From Diplosphaera chodatii (lineage: Eukaryota; Chlorophyta; Trebouxiophyceae; Prasiolales; Stichococcaceae), in assembly GCA_032358165.1 (NCBI GenBank), contig JAALGY010000062.1, forward strand, positions 434,001-498,000: a DNA stretch of 64,000 nt. Reading direction: 5' to 3'. This document shows, piece after piece, positions 1-18,616 of the stretch. The notes under the pieces are model-generated. The model ran no database searches. It was not told the origin of the DNA and was given only the letters and a program-made list of their open reading frames with translations. A program made the translations under genes and the position numbers. Positions within the stretch are counted from its first letter, which is position 1. Each line of letters begins with the position of its first letter.

Positions 1-666
1 TCCCCCACAGACTTGCAGGAGCACACTCTATAGCATGCAACCAGCACTACTGCAGGGATATGAAGTGACCTACGTTTGCGAGCAGGTGGGCAAGCAGGGG
101 AGTGAGATGCAAGTTCTTGAGGTCAAAGGAAAGTCCACTTGACAATGACCTGCATCCTGATTTCTCCAGAGCTGCTCCTACTGCAAACCACCTAGCACGC
201 ATCTTGCAGGCTTTGAAACATATCAGTGACCATTGCATGCCTTCTGCAAGTCCAGTCAGCAGCCAAGCCGAATTGCAGATTGGTGTTAGATACTTCAGCC
301 GGCTGCAGAACAGACTAAAGCTGTCGGCATTTGTGGCATGCCAACAAACGAATGCCCCCGTGGAACACGGAACACAGCGCTGTGCACTTCGTAGTCCGCA
401 CCCAGCTGCCCATGATCACAGTGCGGTCCTATCATATGATGCGCACTGGCCGCCGCACTGTTGTGCCTCTGGTCATCCGAAACCAAGCACTGCGCCTGCC
501 GCCGCCCCAGCACGCACCAAGCCGGCAGCAGCTGGGGGACCCCGACCTTGAGCACGCCCCGCCCCACTGGCGAGCTGAAGCAGGGCGTGCGCGATGCCTG
601 CCAATGTTGCCGCTGCCTGCTGCCGCCGCCGTGTCAAGCGGCCGAGCCGGCCGCTGCGGCGGCGCC
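1..666. other. no gene recognised; flank of the adenylate kinase gene
   Basis: I see no exon with a recognisable protein motif here. Open frames exist on both strands but lack family motifs and consistent splice phases. The right part should be the 3' untranslated region of the minus-strand adenylate kinase gene, whose stop codon lies at 667-669. Confidence 0.4.
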
Positions 667-2873
<2,207 letters not shown>

Positions 2874-3697
2874 GGTGCTTGCCTGACCAGCAGATCCAAG
2901 TGATGTACTGCTGTTTGGTTGGGCGTGCGCTGTATTGCACCAGCAAAGAAGGAGAGTTTCGAGTTCGTTGTGGTGCAAACTTAGTCAGTTGCTGAGTGCA
3001 CAAAAGTCGGGGCCGAGATCAAGATGACGGAAGCAGCCGCCGCTTCAATAACATGACCTCCCAGCCCAATGGCCTCCCAGCGTGGGCGGCTGTCGATCAA
3101 TTGGAGCAGGATTTGCTTCCAAGGACCCCTTCACCCCGTGGATTGCAAGTTCTGAAAAGCATGATATGGTGTCAGGTCGGTGTCACGAGGAACACACTGG
3201 TGGTCGTGCGCACATGCTCGATTGACATTGTGCTGCGGTTGTAGCTGGGTGATCGACTGTCTCAAGACTGCAGGAGCTGCAGCAGAACTCGGTGGCGAAT
3301 GCAATCAACTGGTTTCAACAACAGTCAGCTATCAATTCTGGCGATGTAAGTGGTCACGACAGATCCTGTTGCCCCGTGAAACTAATCAGGGATAAAGTCA
3401 TGAAGCGTCTGCTCAGCGGGGAGCAGCTGTGATATTGCCCGCTGCTGCGCTCGAAGACGAAGAGACCAAAACGCCCCTGACGAACACGTTGCGGCTGTAG
3501 CTGAGGGTTGGTAATGGAAGCCAAGCCCGGCCACGCAGGCCACCTGGCTCTGCTTGGCTGCTACTGCAGTACCCCTCAAATGCTCGTGTTTGTGCTGTTT
3601 CACAGCTGAGACGCTCTTGCTGGTCCTGGTGGAGCCAAGCCTGTGCGGTGAGCGTGAATGCTGAGCGTTTGCTGACTAGATGCCACTGGTGCTGCAA
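2874..3697. other. intergenic: 5' flank of adenylate kinase, 3' flank of GT47 gene
   Basis: No exon is supported on either strand. The interval lies between two minus-strand genes and should hold the adenylate kinase promoter on the left and the 3' untranslated region of the exostosin gene on the right. I see no TATA box or named motif that I would defend. Confidence 0.4.
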
Positions 3698-6696
3698 TCA
3701 TTCATCTGCATCGTATGCTGCGCTGTTTGCTGTGCTGTCCGATGCGCTGCCGGCAGTGCTGGCTGCAGCTGCGCCGCCGCCGCGCAAGTGCTGTGCGCCA
3801 GGGGCTGTCCTCGCTGCCGCTGCTGTTGATGGCGAACACCGCCCGGCTGGCAGCGTGTCGTGGGCGCAGGCGTGCCGCATCAGTGCCTTCAATGAGGAGG
3901 TGAAGGCGTCATCCCGGGGATGCACCGCCGCCATCTCATCAAAACGCACCAGCGTGTGCATCGGGTTGACCGCGTACAGGAAGATGTGCTTGACCTGCAG
4001 CGGCCACCAGAGAAGACATTCACGCCACAAGGGACGGCAGCCTCGCGCACAGAGTGCCGACGATGACGTCAGCACGCTGCTGCCTGACACAGGACGGTGC
4101 GAGCACCGGCACCATCAGGACCGTCACCTGGTGCAGGCGCTTCATGAGCTGCAGGCGGGCCGTCCGGTCGAAGCGCTGCTCCAGGACGTCAATCACATTG
4201 GCAGAGTACAGCTCGGCAGGGTCCACCACCACAGTGAACCCAGAGTAGTCCACCATGTCGGCAAACGCCGAGTGCTGTGCCAGGTACCTGCATGCACAAG
4301 CATACCACCGGTCAGAGACAGGTCTGTCCCTCTCTCTACAGGCAGCTGCAGTGTGACTTCTGCGCACTCATGTCAGAGGCATGACAGGAGTGGCAGGCTG
4401 CACATGAAGCAGCAAGCGGGTGCGAACTGTCAGGGCGCACTTGTCAAACAGCACGGGCACTGTGTCCGCGGCCATGCAGTCCATGGTGACATGGCGCGAG
4501 GGACCGTCCCCGTACGGCTGCAGGCAGAACCACGCCGACTGCGTCTTCTGCGGTGCACACAGAATGGAGACTGCTTTGACACAGTTCACGACCTGCTGAC
4601 ATTGCTGTGCTGTGATGCAAAAATCTGCACGACACGACCTCGACTGATTCAAGCCACTCAGCAGGTCAGAACGCTTGCAGCAGCACAGCACCGGGCACCT
4701 CGTAGATGCGGGTCTGGTTCATGCGCCCGATCTCGCCGCGGGGCTTGTAGTGCAGGCACTTTGCCGGCCGCGCCTCGCACTGCTCGTGCAGCTTCTTGCG
4801 CAGCGGGAAGCGTACCTAGCAGCGGCAGCATTCATGGTTGGCTTACTGATCGTCAAGCGAGTCAGGATAAACACACGAGTTACAGTGATCGTCTTCAGTG
4901 ATGTCCATGGCTGCTTCTGAGCAGTCGCTGAGCTGAGCAGTGTGGGCACCCGCAACGACTCCATGGCGATGTACTGCTTGCTGGCCGCCGCCCGCTTCTG
5001 GTCGAACCTCCGGCTGAAGTAGGGCGAGCCCGCTGAGAGGTGCAGGTGGCCCGGCCAGGGCACCTGCAGGTACCCAGAAAACCCATGCATCGTATCCGAA
5101 CCTCATGTTCGCTGTACCTTACTTATGGGTACACAATCCGCCACTGTTGCCATTCTCTTATACATGTCTGCAGCATGGATGATGCTGGAAGCACCTGCAA
5201 CAGCTGCCATTCTGTCCAGGGGTTGCCGGACAGAGCAGGGGTGCTATCCGCCCAGGGAGCTTCACACCACACTCACCGGGATGGAGTGCAGCCGCTTGCG
5301 CTTGGCCGCCATGCGCTCCAGGTCGCCGGTCCACACCTCGACCGTCAGCACGTGCAGGTGCCTCGCCTCCTTGTGGCACAGCAGCGAGCAGGCGTCCACC
5401 TGAATGACGCAGGACGGGTCACTTCCATGTTGCGATTCAGCTTAGGATTGTCAGGCGCCCTCAAGTGTGGCAAGCAGCTATGCAGCACCCATGCCTTCAG
5501 CACCTGCAGGTGCTTTGTGGCGTGGGCGCCGCATAGCCGAGGCAGGCCAGCGCAGGGCTGTGGCAATGTTGAAAGCGCTTGCCTTGGTGTACATTTTGTC
5601 GTCGACCCCGCAGCCGCCCAGCAGCTCCGCCTCCCGGCGTCCAATTGCCATGAAGTGCGGCTTGGTGCGGTAGTACGGGAAATTGCTGTCGATGTCGGCC
5701 CAAAACTGCTGGACCTGCAGCACACATTGGATGCTGCTGCCTGCAAGCCTCACAGCTCAGGAAGCAGCATCCAAGCAGGGTGAAGCAGGTCGTGCATCTA
5801 GGAGATGCAGCAAAGCAGCTGGGGGCCTACACAGCCTCCTTGTGTGCGCTCACCCGCTGCTGGTATGCGCGGGTGTGGGCGTCGCCCTCGGCTGCCTGGC
5901 TGAGGCGGCACTCCAGCGCCGCGTAGAAGGGCAGGTAGACGAAGTCCGCCTCCTCCTGGCTGTGCACCCGCAGCGGCGACTGCAGCACACGCAGGCAGCG
6001 GGTATTGCCACAGCTCCTCCAAGCGATACTGCTGCATCAGCCGTCACTTGGCCGCTGAATGGCTGCAAGGTTCGATCCAATGGCACCTGCAGGAGCTGCT
6101 GATGAAACACCACATCCACGCCATACATATAGGAGTTCCGCAGCTCCATGTCTGCAGTGGCAGATTGCGACTAGTGAGTATAGGCACATGACAACTCGAG
6201 AGCACAGCGGTGGCCGAAAGTCCATGGGGATATGCTGTGGGCTCACCATCAATCATGTCTTCCAGAGGGCCCAAGGGGTTGGAGACCAGGCTCTGCGGGT
6301 CTGTGCCAAATTGATGGAAGAACCTGCAAGCGCCACAGTACTGTACAACCGTCGTCTCCGAACTTGTGCCTAAAGGCAGAAGGGCGCTTCGGGGCGCCTT
6401 GCTACACGCCAATGCCATGGCAGCGGTATGTAGGCGAAGACCATGCCGCCAGACCATCCTCACCGCTTCACATCGTAGTCCGTCAGCACGCCGTAATTGA
6501 AGACATCCGGCAGCGGCGCCACGTATATTTTCGGGTGGTGCCGCGTGATCTCGGCGTGCAGCCGCTGCTGCGCGTCTGCTGGAGCTGCCAAGACGGCCAG
6601 CAGCGCACCAAGTGCTGCTGCCCGCCATTGCCATGTCCTGCTGCTGAGCGTTGCAGTTGCACGGCTGCGACATCGCGCACGGCGCCGCACCAGCAT
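3698..6696 (-). CDS. exostosin-family glycosyltransferase (GT47), 11 exons, 516 aa
   Basis: Probable type II Golgi glycosyltransferase. Exons: 6696-6464, 6323-6247, 6151-6087, 5979-5854, 5714-5583, 5399-5277, 5063-4950, 4815-4699, 4547-4441, 4287-4128, 3994-3698; the phases agree. A basic N-terminus is followed by a hydrophobic stretch at about residues 14-32 (signal anchor). Then come the exostosin landmarks in order: KIYVAPLPDVFNY, MYGVDVVFHQQLL, EEADFVYLPFYAALEC, HVLTVEVW, IPVPWPGHLHL, FCLQPYGDGPSRHVTMDCM, TVPVLFDK, ADMVDYSGFTVVVD. This is the plant GT47 pattern. The C-terminal tail is Ala/Thr-rich and not conserved. Intron 5 has a GC donor (AAG|GCAAGC). An in-frame ATG 20 codons upstream (6756) is possible. 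The sugar donor and acceptor cannot be told from sequence. Confidence 0.88.
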
Positions 6697-7542
6697 GATG
6701 GGGACTGCTTCAAACCACCGACAGGCTGCCTGCAGTATTTGCATACGCAAGCGCAAGCATCAGCATGGCGCTGTGTGGCTGTGCCTCATTGCACTATATG
6801 GTCTTCCGCACAGATGTCAGCGCGCGACACGCAGCAGATCTGAACAGTGACGCTTCAAGGCTCCAAGGATGCCCGTTGTGTAGACTGCAGCATATCATTT
6901 AAGGCGTTGCACCTGCCCCTCACCAGACAAGGCAAGACACTTCGATGCCGTTGTCGGAGCACCACCAGGCTGCAGAGTCCGCTTCACACGCTACGTCATC
7001 TGCAGTTCCACCGCAATCATGCTACAAACAATGCACGAGGCTAGCTGGAGCTGCTGCTTCGCTGCTCCGGTGTGGCGGATGGTACCTCCAGAACTCGCTG
7101 CCGATGCGCAACGTGCCGCGCCAGTGACGCAAGCGTCACGAACAGATCTGCATAGTGCGTTGCTGCATGTGCGTGCGGATAGCGGAGCATGTAATAAGCT
7201 ACACAGCAGACCTGCAGTGAGTGTGCTGTCTGACTGCCAGCTGGCCGAGCATCATCCGTTGCAACTGCTGGCATGTTGGTTGGCACCTCGGCAGGGTTGC
7301 AGATGAGTGTCCCGTGCACTTCACCTCAGCATCTGGCACGTCGACGATTACAGCTGCACTGTCAACGCGTCCATGCACATGCAAAAGCACATGCTGCTGC
7401 CGTTGATAATGACCATTGCGACAAGCATTTGTCATGTTGCGGACCAGGCTCATCGCCCCCCTCCGTGAGCACGTCTACGGAACCAGTGCGACCATCAGCT
7501 CCGCCTCTGTGCATCTATGGTGATACATGACCTGCTGCCCAA
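6697..7542. other. intergenic between two minus-strand genes
   Basis: Holds the 5' flank of the GT47 gene and the 3' untranslated region of the UBX gene. No exon with family motifs is visible on either strand. A TGTAA signal for the UBX gene is listed separately. Confidence 0.4.
7348..7352 (-). terminator. candidate green-algal polyadenylation signal TGTAA
   Basis: TTACA on the plus strand reads TGTAA on the coding strand, about 190 bases after the stop codon of the UBX gene. TGTAA is the usual polyadenylation signal of green algae; a five-base match can occur by chance. Confidence 0.35.
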
Positions 7543-10440
7543 TCAAGCCGGCTTCTGCACCACGACTGCATTGGCCAGCCCAGCGCCCTGGATCGTGGCG
7601 GCATCATCCGTCAGCTCGGCTGCCGGAAAAGCTGTTGCCAGCCGGTACGACGTGCCCGCAAGGTCTGGCCTGGACGCCGCGATGAAGCTTCGCAGATCGC
7701 CCACCGTCTGCACATGTGCAAGAGCGCACGTCAACCAACGTGCCGTTCTGCAGAAGCGCGGCATTCGTACGCAATACAGCATCAGCGCCACCTCCGCCGA
7801 GCCTGCTGACCGTAGCCCAATGGGGCGCTTCACGGCGTCTCGTTCGATCCACACCTGACGCTGCTCAGCGTGATGCACAGGTGCTGAGGGTATCGAGGTG
7901 CACCATCATTAAACACCTGCGTCAGGTTGAAGCGCGCGACCAGGCGCGAGCCGTCTGCCAGGCGCAGCTGGATGGAGGTGACGGGCGCCGACTCATCCGG
8001 GCCCGGCCACCCGGCCGCCGAGCTGGTGCCCGGCTGTGGCGCCGCTGCGGGCGCCGCAGCAGCGGCTGCTGGTGGCGGCGCCGCTGGCTGCGCTGCAGTG
8101 GGCTCCGGGCCTGCAGCGTAGTGCATCACGGCCGTCTCGCAACATCGAACATCAGCAGCTGCGCAACAGAACAGATCACAATGCCATCGTGGCCGGCGGG
8201 GCCTGCCCACGAAAGAAGCTCGCGGCCACGGCTATCGCACCTGCTAGAGTGCGGCCTTGCCCTGAGAAGGCGGTGTAAGCGGGCTTGGGCGGCGCCACGT
8301 ACTCTCCACCATTGCGCACCAGGTTGACGTTCACTGGCACTGCGCCATCTGCAAGAGCAGCCCAAACATCAGTGAAATGGCATTCGGCAGGGACGTCTTG
8401 AGCCAGGTGCGGAATCGACAATGACTCCACCACAGTATTGTGCGTAAGGTAAATGGCAACGGCAAGGCTCACACTATTGGCAGTGCTGACGAGTGGCAAG
8501 ATGCAAGTGCAGAAGTCAGTCTGTTGTTACCTGGCTCCAGCTCACGGGGGCACTCGCCACGGGAGATGCTGTTCATGAATGGCGCATTGGCTGGGTCCCG
8601 CATGTCGCGCGGCTCGCCTGCAATGTGACACATCCCTTGCAGTCTTCAATCTAGCACGTCAAGATGCATGAAATCAGGACTGAAGCCTCCTGCACTGCTG
8701 AGCATGTGGTACCACAACGACGGCCGGGCTGGCACAGCTGGTCACGCCCTTCAACAGACCGAGGGGCCTGCTGCAAGCGAGCAGCAGCTCACCGTCGTCC
8801 ACGGTGAAGATGCCGTTGGCGTAGAAGGTGATGGTGTGCACCACTGGCTGCGGCGCAGCGGGCTGCGAGGGGCCGGCCTCCTCCGCAGGGGCCGCAGGGG
8901 CGGCGCCCGCCAGCGTCCGTGCGGCGCCGGAGAAGGATCCACCTGCCACAAGAAATGCCATGCACATCAGCTGGCTACCCTTGGTCCAGCCACGTGTCAA
9001 CCTTGGGTGTGCGCAGCTTTTACTGTTCACGGGCAGCACCTCTGCTGACTTTCTCGCATGTAAGAGGCCGATGTGTGACATGTGACTAGCCGACCGATTG
9101 AAGCTGACCTGCGCCACCGCCGCCGCCGCCACCCTGGTGCAAGTCTGCCTGCGTGCCATCTACAGCGCCTGCCTGCCGCGCCCGGTCGAACAGTCCCTCC
9201 ACATCGTCCGCCTTCTTGTCCTGTAGATCACTGCAACATCTTTCAATGGGGGCGCATCGCAGGTTTGGCGGGGTCAAGTGTTCGATCAAGGCATGGCAGC
9301 AGGGCTGGTGCAGCGGGAAACTCCTGCGCATGCAGGCGGTCTAAAGCCAAATGCACAGATGCACGCAATGACTCACCTTCTTGGGACCCTTCACGACCTG
9401 ACCGCTGCGCGCAGCACATATCAGAAGTTAGCACATTACGAAGACATGCTACATGACGAGGTGTTGACCACAGGGCACGTCAGGCCAGCTGGTGCGCTTG
9501 CAGGGAAGCTGCTGCCGCAGCAGCACCTCTTGGCGCCGCCGGTGAACAGCTCGTTGCCCTGCTCCCCGCCGCTGTCGCTGTCCTCCTCGTCCTTCAGGTC
9601 CCCCAGGGACCGGACGCCACCCTGCAGCATGGGGCACCGAGCTTAAGCCATAAGGCCTCAGCTTCAGCGCGAGGGGCAGGTGGCAAGCATCCTGAGTCGT
9701 GCGATGTTGACGCGTGTAGCGCTGGCTGCCTGCACCGTCAGCCTGCCGCAGCAGATTGCAGGGTCTTGCACATCATGGCAAGCACAGCAGAGCAGCACCT
9801 GCTGCGCTGCTGCACGCTTGGGGCGGCCTGCAGCACCGCCGCTGGGGCCGGCGCCGGCGGAAGGAAAGCCCATGGGCGGCGCTGCGGCCGCATCTGTGGC
9901 ATGCACAGCACACATCAGCTTCGGCATGTGCACAGCACCTGCATGCTGCTGTGCAGTGCCGCTCCATAGAGAGTGGGAACTCCTAAACGTAGCCAGCGCC
10001 CATCGATGTACAAGAACGTGCCCCACTACCGAGGTGCCTCCTGTCAACTTTTGCCCAATTATGTTTGACGATGACTTGTGTTTTGGAAAATTCAGCAGCA
10101 TCACAGCATGCGCTTCCAGTGCTTCTACAATATTGCGTCCCATGAAGACACCAAGGGGATGCCTCGCACCACGTCTGATACTGTGGGCAATGTCGTTCTC
10201 AGAAACGTGATCAACAAACGCTAATGCATGCAGCACACCTGGCTGGAAGTCCGGATCGTCTAGAGGCTCCTCCTCAGCTCCTTCACCAACAGGTCCTGAG
10301 CCCATTGCTCCGCCGCTCTCAAAGTATGCAGACAGCGCTGCCTCGGCGTTGCCGCCTGCGCTGTCCAGATAAAACTTCGCGGTCTCTGCATCTGCCCCTG
10401 TGATCGACACGAACTGTGCCACATCGTCGCTGGACGCCAT
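7543..10440 (-). CDS. p47/NSFL1C-type CDC48 cofactor: UBA-SEP-UBX protein (10 exons, 411 aa)
   Basis: Adaptor of the AAA ATPase CDC48/p97 in membrane fusion and ubiquitin-dependent turnover. Exons: 10440-10239, 9893-9799, 9621-9527, 9404-9377, 9220-9109, 8942-8793, 8617-8531, 8348-8241, 8110-7917, 7707-7543. The UBA-like domain is at residues 4-45 (VAQFVSITGADAETAKFYLD). A linker carries the family's GGVRSLGDLKDEE, LFTGGAKSGQVVKGPKK and DDVEGLFDRARQAGAV. The SEP domain (about 210-290) shows FYANGIFTVDDG, RDPANAPFMNSISRGECP and EYVAPPKPAYTAFSGQGR. The UBX domain (about 335-411) shows TSIQLRLADGSRLVARFN and ends in VVVQKPA. The order is that of animal p47, yeast Shp1 and plant PUX4/5. A Gly run (Q-G8-A) lies before the SEP domain. 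The start ATG is followed directly by the UBA. The gene is divergent from the next plus-strand gene, 398 bases away. Confidence 0.93.
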
Positions 10441-10838
10441 GTTTGCGGAACCGCCTCCTCACCCGTCAGACTTCTCGCGTACAATGCGTCAATATTATGC
10501 CAATACGGTCACCAAGCAATGGGCCGTGCTCACGACTGTTGCCAACATGGTCTCGAACCTCGAGCGTCTCTTCTCCTGCCCTGCAGTACACCAGGGTTTT
10601 GGCACTTGCATGCATGATGGATGATGCAGATCCCACCTGCAAGCCAGGTGCACTTCCTATTCTGCAGTCTGATCGGCGGTGGACACATCACGTACGTCTA
10701 CTGCTGGCATGTGCAAACCCTGCTGCTGATTGTGGGCGCTCATTCGGATAAGCTACATTAGTCAGCAAATTGCACCAGCTGCGCCAAACCTGATCATAAG
10801 CCGGAAGCGGTTAGTTCTTGCAGCAAACGCAAGAGATC
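10441..10838. promoter_or_regulatory. divergent promoter region (UBX gene / secreted-protein gene)
   Basis: The two start codons face away from each other across 398 bases, so both promoters must lie here. I see no canonical TATA box or named element. The region is less GC-rich than the exons. Confidence 0.45.
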
Positions 10839-13800
10839 ATGCAGGCGTTGTTGCGAATAATGGTTGTGGCGGCATCCCTGGGCATGGTCGCCGCTCAGGT
10901 CAAGGTGCGATGTTTGCATGCTTGCGCATGTGCGACCATTGTGCGACGATGCCCACAGAAGTCGACAAGACACTTGATTGCAACCATGCATGCATGCAGT
11001 GATCTTACCGTGCTGGTCCCCAGAGGGTTTGCGCTCCTGCAGGCTCATGTGTTGTACCGCTGCACATCTGACGTTGGCTGCATGCAGGTGCCCTTCGAAG
11101 GCGAGGTGGAGCTGCCACTCAAAGGCCACCTGACATTCAGAGGTACAGCTATGGTGCCAGTCTTCTGCCGCAATATGCCACCTGCTAGCATGATGTGGTT
11201 TTGGCAGCATCGGCAGAGAGATGAACCAGAGATGAACCATGACGATGCAATGTGCAGGCACTATTGATCTGCTTAAAGCAGCAGGCCTGGAACCTGTGCC
11301 TTCACACTTGGAGCCCGACTATGTACCGAAGGCCATGCGCAGTAGGCTTGTATCTGTCAACCAAATGAAGCAAGATTGGTTGGTTCCTGTATGAAACCAG
11401 TCTTGACTAGCACATGTGTCCATTGCAGCCTACAATGAAAACCGCCGTGGAGGTAACCGCTGGCACCGCAAGACAGTGTGTGAGACAGAGGACTGGCGCA
11501 AGAAGTCCCTCAAGGTCAGCGTGGCTGCTGCTCATGACCGTCGACTGTCAGGAGCATGCGATATCCAGTTCAAGTACATCCTGGCGTCGATTCCGACAGG
11601 TCGTGCGGGAGATCCCAATTGCCGGCGTGCTGGGCGACCTCCAGGATGAGACCAAATTCGAAGCGTCCGGCATCGCGCAGCGTGGCCACCACAGTGGCCA
11701 GTTCTTCGTGGTCTTTGACAAGCAAGTCAACCCACCTCTCCTGTCGCTGCTGGAACTGTGACCGTGATCACTCGAGGCTTGAACCATGCCGACTCTGCTG
11801 CACTGTCACGTTGAGGAGCGGTGCATTCGACCAGCTGTCACAAACGGCTTGCCGAACCACACCTCGTCTGCTGCAGCACACGCACTCTGGGTGAGCTGGA
11901 TGAGCGCTTCCAGTTCAAGAGCAACAAGAGCCGACTGGTGAAGGAGGATGCTGCGGAGCGCAACCCTGTTGACGGTATTGAAGACTCACAGTTTGAAGGT
12001 ACGTTGACAGCGCATTTCCTGGTGCCTCCATGCCTTTTGAGATCATCATGCTGCATAGCTGTGCACAGCTCAGGTGTCATGGCTGTCATCACGCACTGGA
12101 GCCACACGATCAGGCATGTTCCTCAGGCATGGTACTGTGATCCCCTGTGCGCAGGCATCACCCACCTGCGCGACACCGACACCCTGCTGGTCGTCAAAGA
12201 GGAGGCTGAGCACGGCGGTATGGGACTGGGTTTGGGTGTCAAGCTCTGCCACAGCTCTGTGACATGACAAAAGTTGTGCAAGCATGCGCCAACCCTGTTG
12301 ATGTGTCCAGCTGCCAGCTCAGCCTAAGATGCACAGGAGCCATTTGTGCTTACGCCCTACTTGGTGTCTGCAGACCACTACCATGCGATCATCCAGGAGA
12401 TGAAGCTATCAGAGGACGGCTCTAGCTACACCATGATCGAGAACTGCACCGTGGACTTCGAGCTCGCTCACGCCAACAAGGGGTTCGAGGGCATCCAGTA
12501 TCACGAGCAGGATGGTGGTGCGCCAGTCGCATCTGCCGAAGTTGACCCCTTGCACATGGGCCAGCACGCCATTGTGGCTACGCCTACTGCAGGGCATTCC
12601 CTTTGGCTACTGACAGCAACGTTTTCCTGGGCTCTGACAATGTGCGTCCAATGCAGAGCGGTATCTGCTGGGCCTGTGCGAGGGCAACTTCTGCTCGGGC
12701 GGACGGCATGGCCGTAAGCAGGGCAACGGCCAGATCGTGAGGCTTGCGATGTGTCTCCTGCTGTGAGCCCAGATTCCACTGTGCTATGTTGATGCAGCTT
12801 GCTACACAGGCGCCAAACATGATGAGCTCTTGGCCTGCAGGTCCTCAGCAAGTTCTACAAGAATGACGAGCGCTGTGGGTGAGTGTACCCAGTGGCAAGG
12901 AAGCTTATCTCGGTGTGCTGCATGCCCACAGCATGCAGACAACAGCAGAAGCACATCAGCAAAGCAGGCGTCCAACACATGTCTGCAACCCGTAGGTGGG
13001 AGGTGCAGAAGGTCATCAAGATCCCCAAGAGCGCCGCCTTTGAGGACTACAGTGATCTCGCCTTTGCTCCTGGGCCCAGAGGAGGCGGCGTCAAGAACCA
13101 GCTGGCCATCACATCTCAGGTGTATATGACTACTGTATGCTGTTCCACAATGTGTGCACAGGCTTACAAGCCCTGTATGTCGTGTGAGCTACACATCACA
13201 GTGAGGGAGATGCGTTGCAATGTCGGCTGTTTGCAGGAGAACAGCGCCGTCTGGTTGGGCGACTTCGACTTTGACAAGATGGACTTTGTGGGCAATGGCG
13301 CATACTTCCACTTCCCCCGCAACGACCATTGCGACCAGATCTACTGCAATGTGGAGGTGACCCTATTGCATCACTATCAGACCACCTGCACTCAGCCGCT
13401 TTGAATGCTGCGAGGATGACCTATGGCAAGCAACTTACATGGACGCTGCAAACGTCATGCAGGGTGTGGAGTGGATAGATGAGCACCGCCTCATGTTTGC
13501 CTCCGACCGCGCCAAGGCGAACCAGCCGTTCATCTGCACAACACGTGACCAGGGCGTGCACGTGAGTATTCGCCCAAGCACAGTATTCGAGCGACCAAGC
13601 CACGACACCCTGGTGCAGCCGGTTGCTGTTGCTGTGCCGCCGTGGAGGTTCATGTGATGCAGTTGAGATCTTCTGATGGTGCCTCGTGCAGATCATGGTG
13701 CTCCCACACGGGCACGACAAAGGTGAGAACTATCAAGGGGGGGCACACGATGAGATGTAAGGCTAAGGAACGTGCGTCTTCTCGCCAGGGCTGACCGCGG

Positions 13801-13871
13801 ATACCTGGGACACCGTGCCGATCATGGACAGGCAGGATGTGCGGGCATTGGCTGACTTGCGCACGTTGTGA
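10839..13871 (+). CDS. secreted protein of unknown function, possibly a beta-propeller (14 exons, 409 aa)
   Basis: Exons: 10839-10904, 11088-11142, 11429-11514, 11600-11721, 11877-11998, 12155-12217, 12374-12514, 12657-12736, 12841-12878, 12996-13119, 13237-13356, 13463-13561, 13692-13722, 13789-13871; the phases agree. The N-terminus MQALLRIMVVAASLGMVAAQ is a signal peptide, so the protein enters the secretory route. The body has recurring hydrophobic strands with Asp/Glu/Gly turns: IPIAGVLGDLQDETKFEASG, FFVVFDN, DSQFEGITHLRDTDTLLVV, YLLGLCEGNFC, NQLAITSQENSAVWLGDFDF, VEWIDEHRLMFASDRAKANQ. The rhythm resembles secreted beta-propellers of the SdiA-regulated or esterase-like phytase kind, but I cannot name a family. 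About nine cysteines could form disulfides. Intron 4 has a GC donor (ACAA|GCAAGT). Confidence 0.8.
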
Positions 13872-14436
13872 TTTCTGTTTAGCATGTGGCGATGAAGACA
13901 CCGTTTGCTGGGAAGTTTGCGCCACCGAAGTCCTGACGTCCGCTCAATAGCAACGGCGGCTTCTTGGTGGCCTGTACATGGTATCAAGAGGGAAACGCCT
14001 ACTGGTCAAACCTCCTTCTGTTCGAGCCAACCTGTTGCCAGCTGTTCATTCGCCAGGGGTGAGAAGCTCCGGACAAATTTGAGGCAGCGGCCGAGCCTTG
14101 CAAACCTGCAGCATAGCTGCTTGGCAACTTTGCAGCAGCTGATCGTGGACCCACAGCTAGCTTGCTCTTGTCTGGTTGCTGCTTCTGTCAGCAGGGAGTG
14201 GCCGCGCTCGGTGTGGCTCCAGTGGCTCTCGAGAGCAAGCAGATCTTGCACACAGACAGCAGAGGGCGGACAATCAAACTTGACTCAGTAGTAGCCTGCT
14301 TGAAATTTTGGATATCAGGTTGTAGACCTGACAGTCGGGCACCGTTGGAAGGTGCAAGGACAACCAGCAGCTGAGCAACACACCTCGACATCTTCAGGGA
14401 GGCCGCTGGCCGCGTCGCCAGCGGCCTGCCGGCACC
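13872..14436. other. intergenic between two plus-strand genes
   Basis: Contains the 3' untranslated region of the secreted-protein gene and the promoter and leader of the kinase gene. No exon is supported. Confidence 0.4.
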
Positions 14437-17975
<3,539 letters not shown>

Positions 17976-18616
17976 GGGGCAAATTACGTGTTACCCAATT
18001 TGGAGTAGAGGAGTCCTCTACTGGTGCACACAGCAGACATGGCAGTGAGAGTAGGCAGCCTGCACAGGTTGCACCAGCCCCACAGCAGCAATGTCGGCAG
18101 ATGAAGTGGATTGGATTGAAGGCGATAGGTTGCATCAAAATCACAGTGGGTGATAATTCGTGACTGGCACCTGTGCCTAAGTCTTCTGCTTGACGTATGT
18201 ATGCAGCTGTATCCGACATCATTTCAGCAGATAGGGCACCTGCAGATGTTTTGAAGTATTATATGCCGCTCACTCTAGCCACCGTATCCTATTCAGTTGC
18301 GGGAAAGATAGTGTTGTAAGCAGTAGACAGACCGTCCGCCGTGGGTACCGTACTAACACCATTGGAGTGCTACATACCGTAAGCCCTGCTGCGTTATCTT
18401 GCTAAGCAAGCCTACGTGTTACGGCTGACGCTTAGAATCCGCGTTAGGCAACCCGTTCACATCCATCCTGATTGTGCTGCCTACAACCTGGACATGTTGC
18501 ATGTTGCTGATATTCTGCCACCCTGCAGCGATCAACAGTGTTCTCGTAAATCTTGTGACGGAACCCAGGTGCGCGCTGCACCATCGAGTCACATTGCACC
18601 TTGCAGCTTGCCCACC
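17976..18616. other. intergenic between kinase and GAT-domain genes
   Basis: Less GC-rich than the flanking exons, with no supported exon. It should hold the kinase 3' untranslated region (TGTAA at 18315) and the GAT-gene promoter. Confidence 0.4.
18315..18319 (+). terminator. candidate polyadenylation signal TGTAA
   Basis: TGTAA lies 340 bases after the NDR stop codon, in gene-free sequence. It fits the green-algal signal, though the distance is long. Confidence 0.3.

Noticed and set aside
3648..4901. 417-codon open frame on the plus strand
   Set aside because: It is antisense to exons 8-11 of the GT47 gene and has no domain; high GC keeps the opposite strand open.
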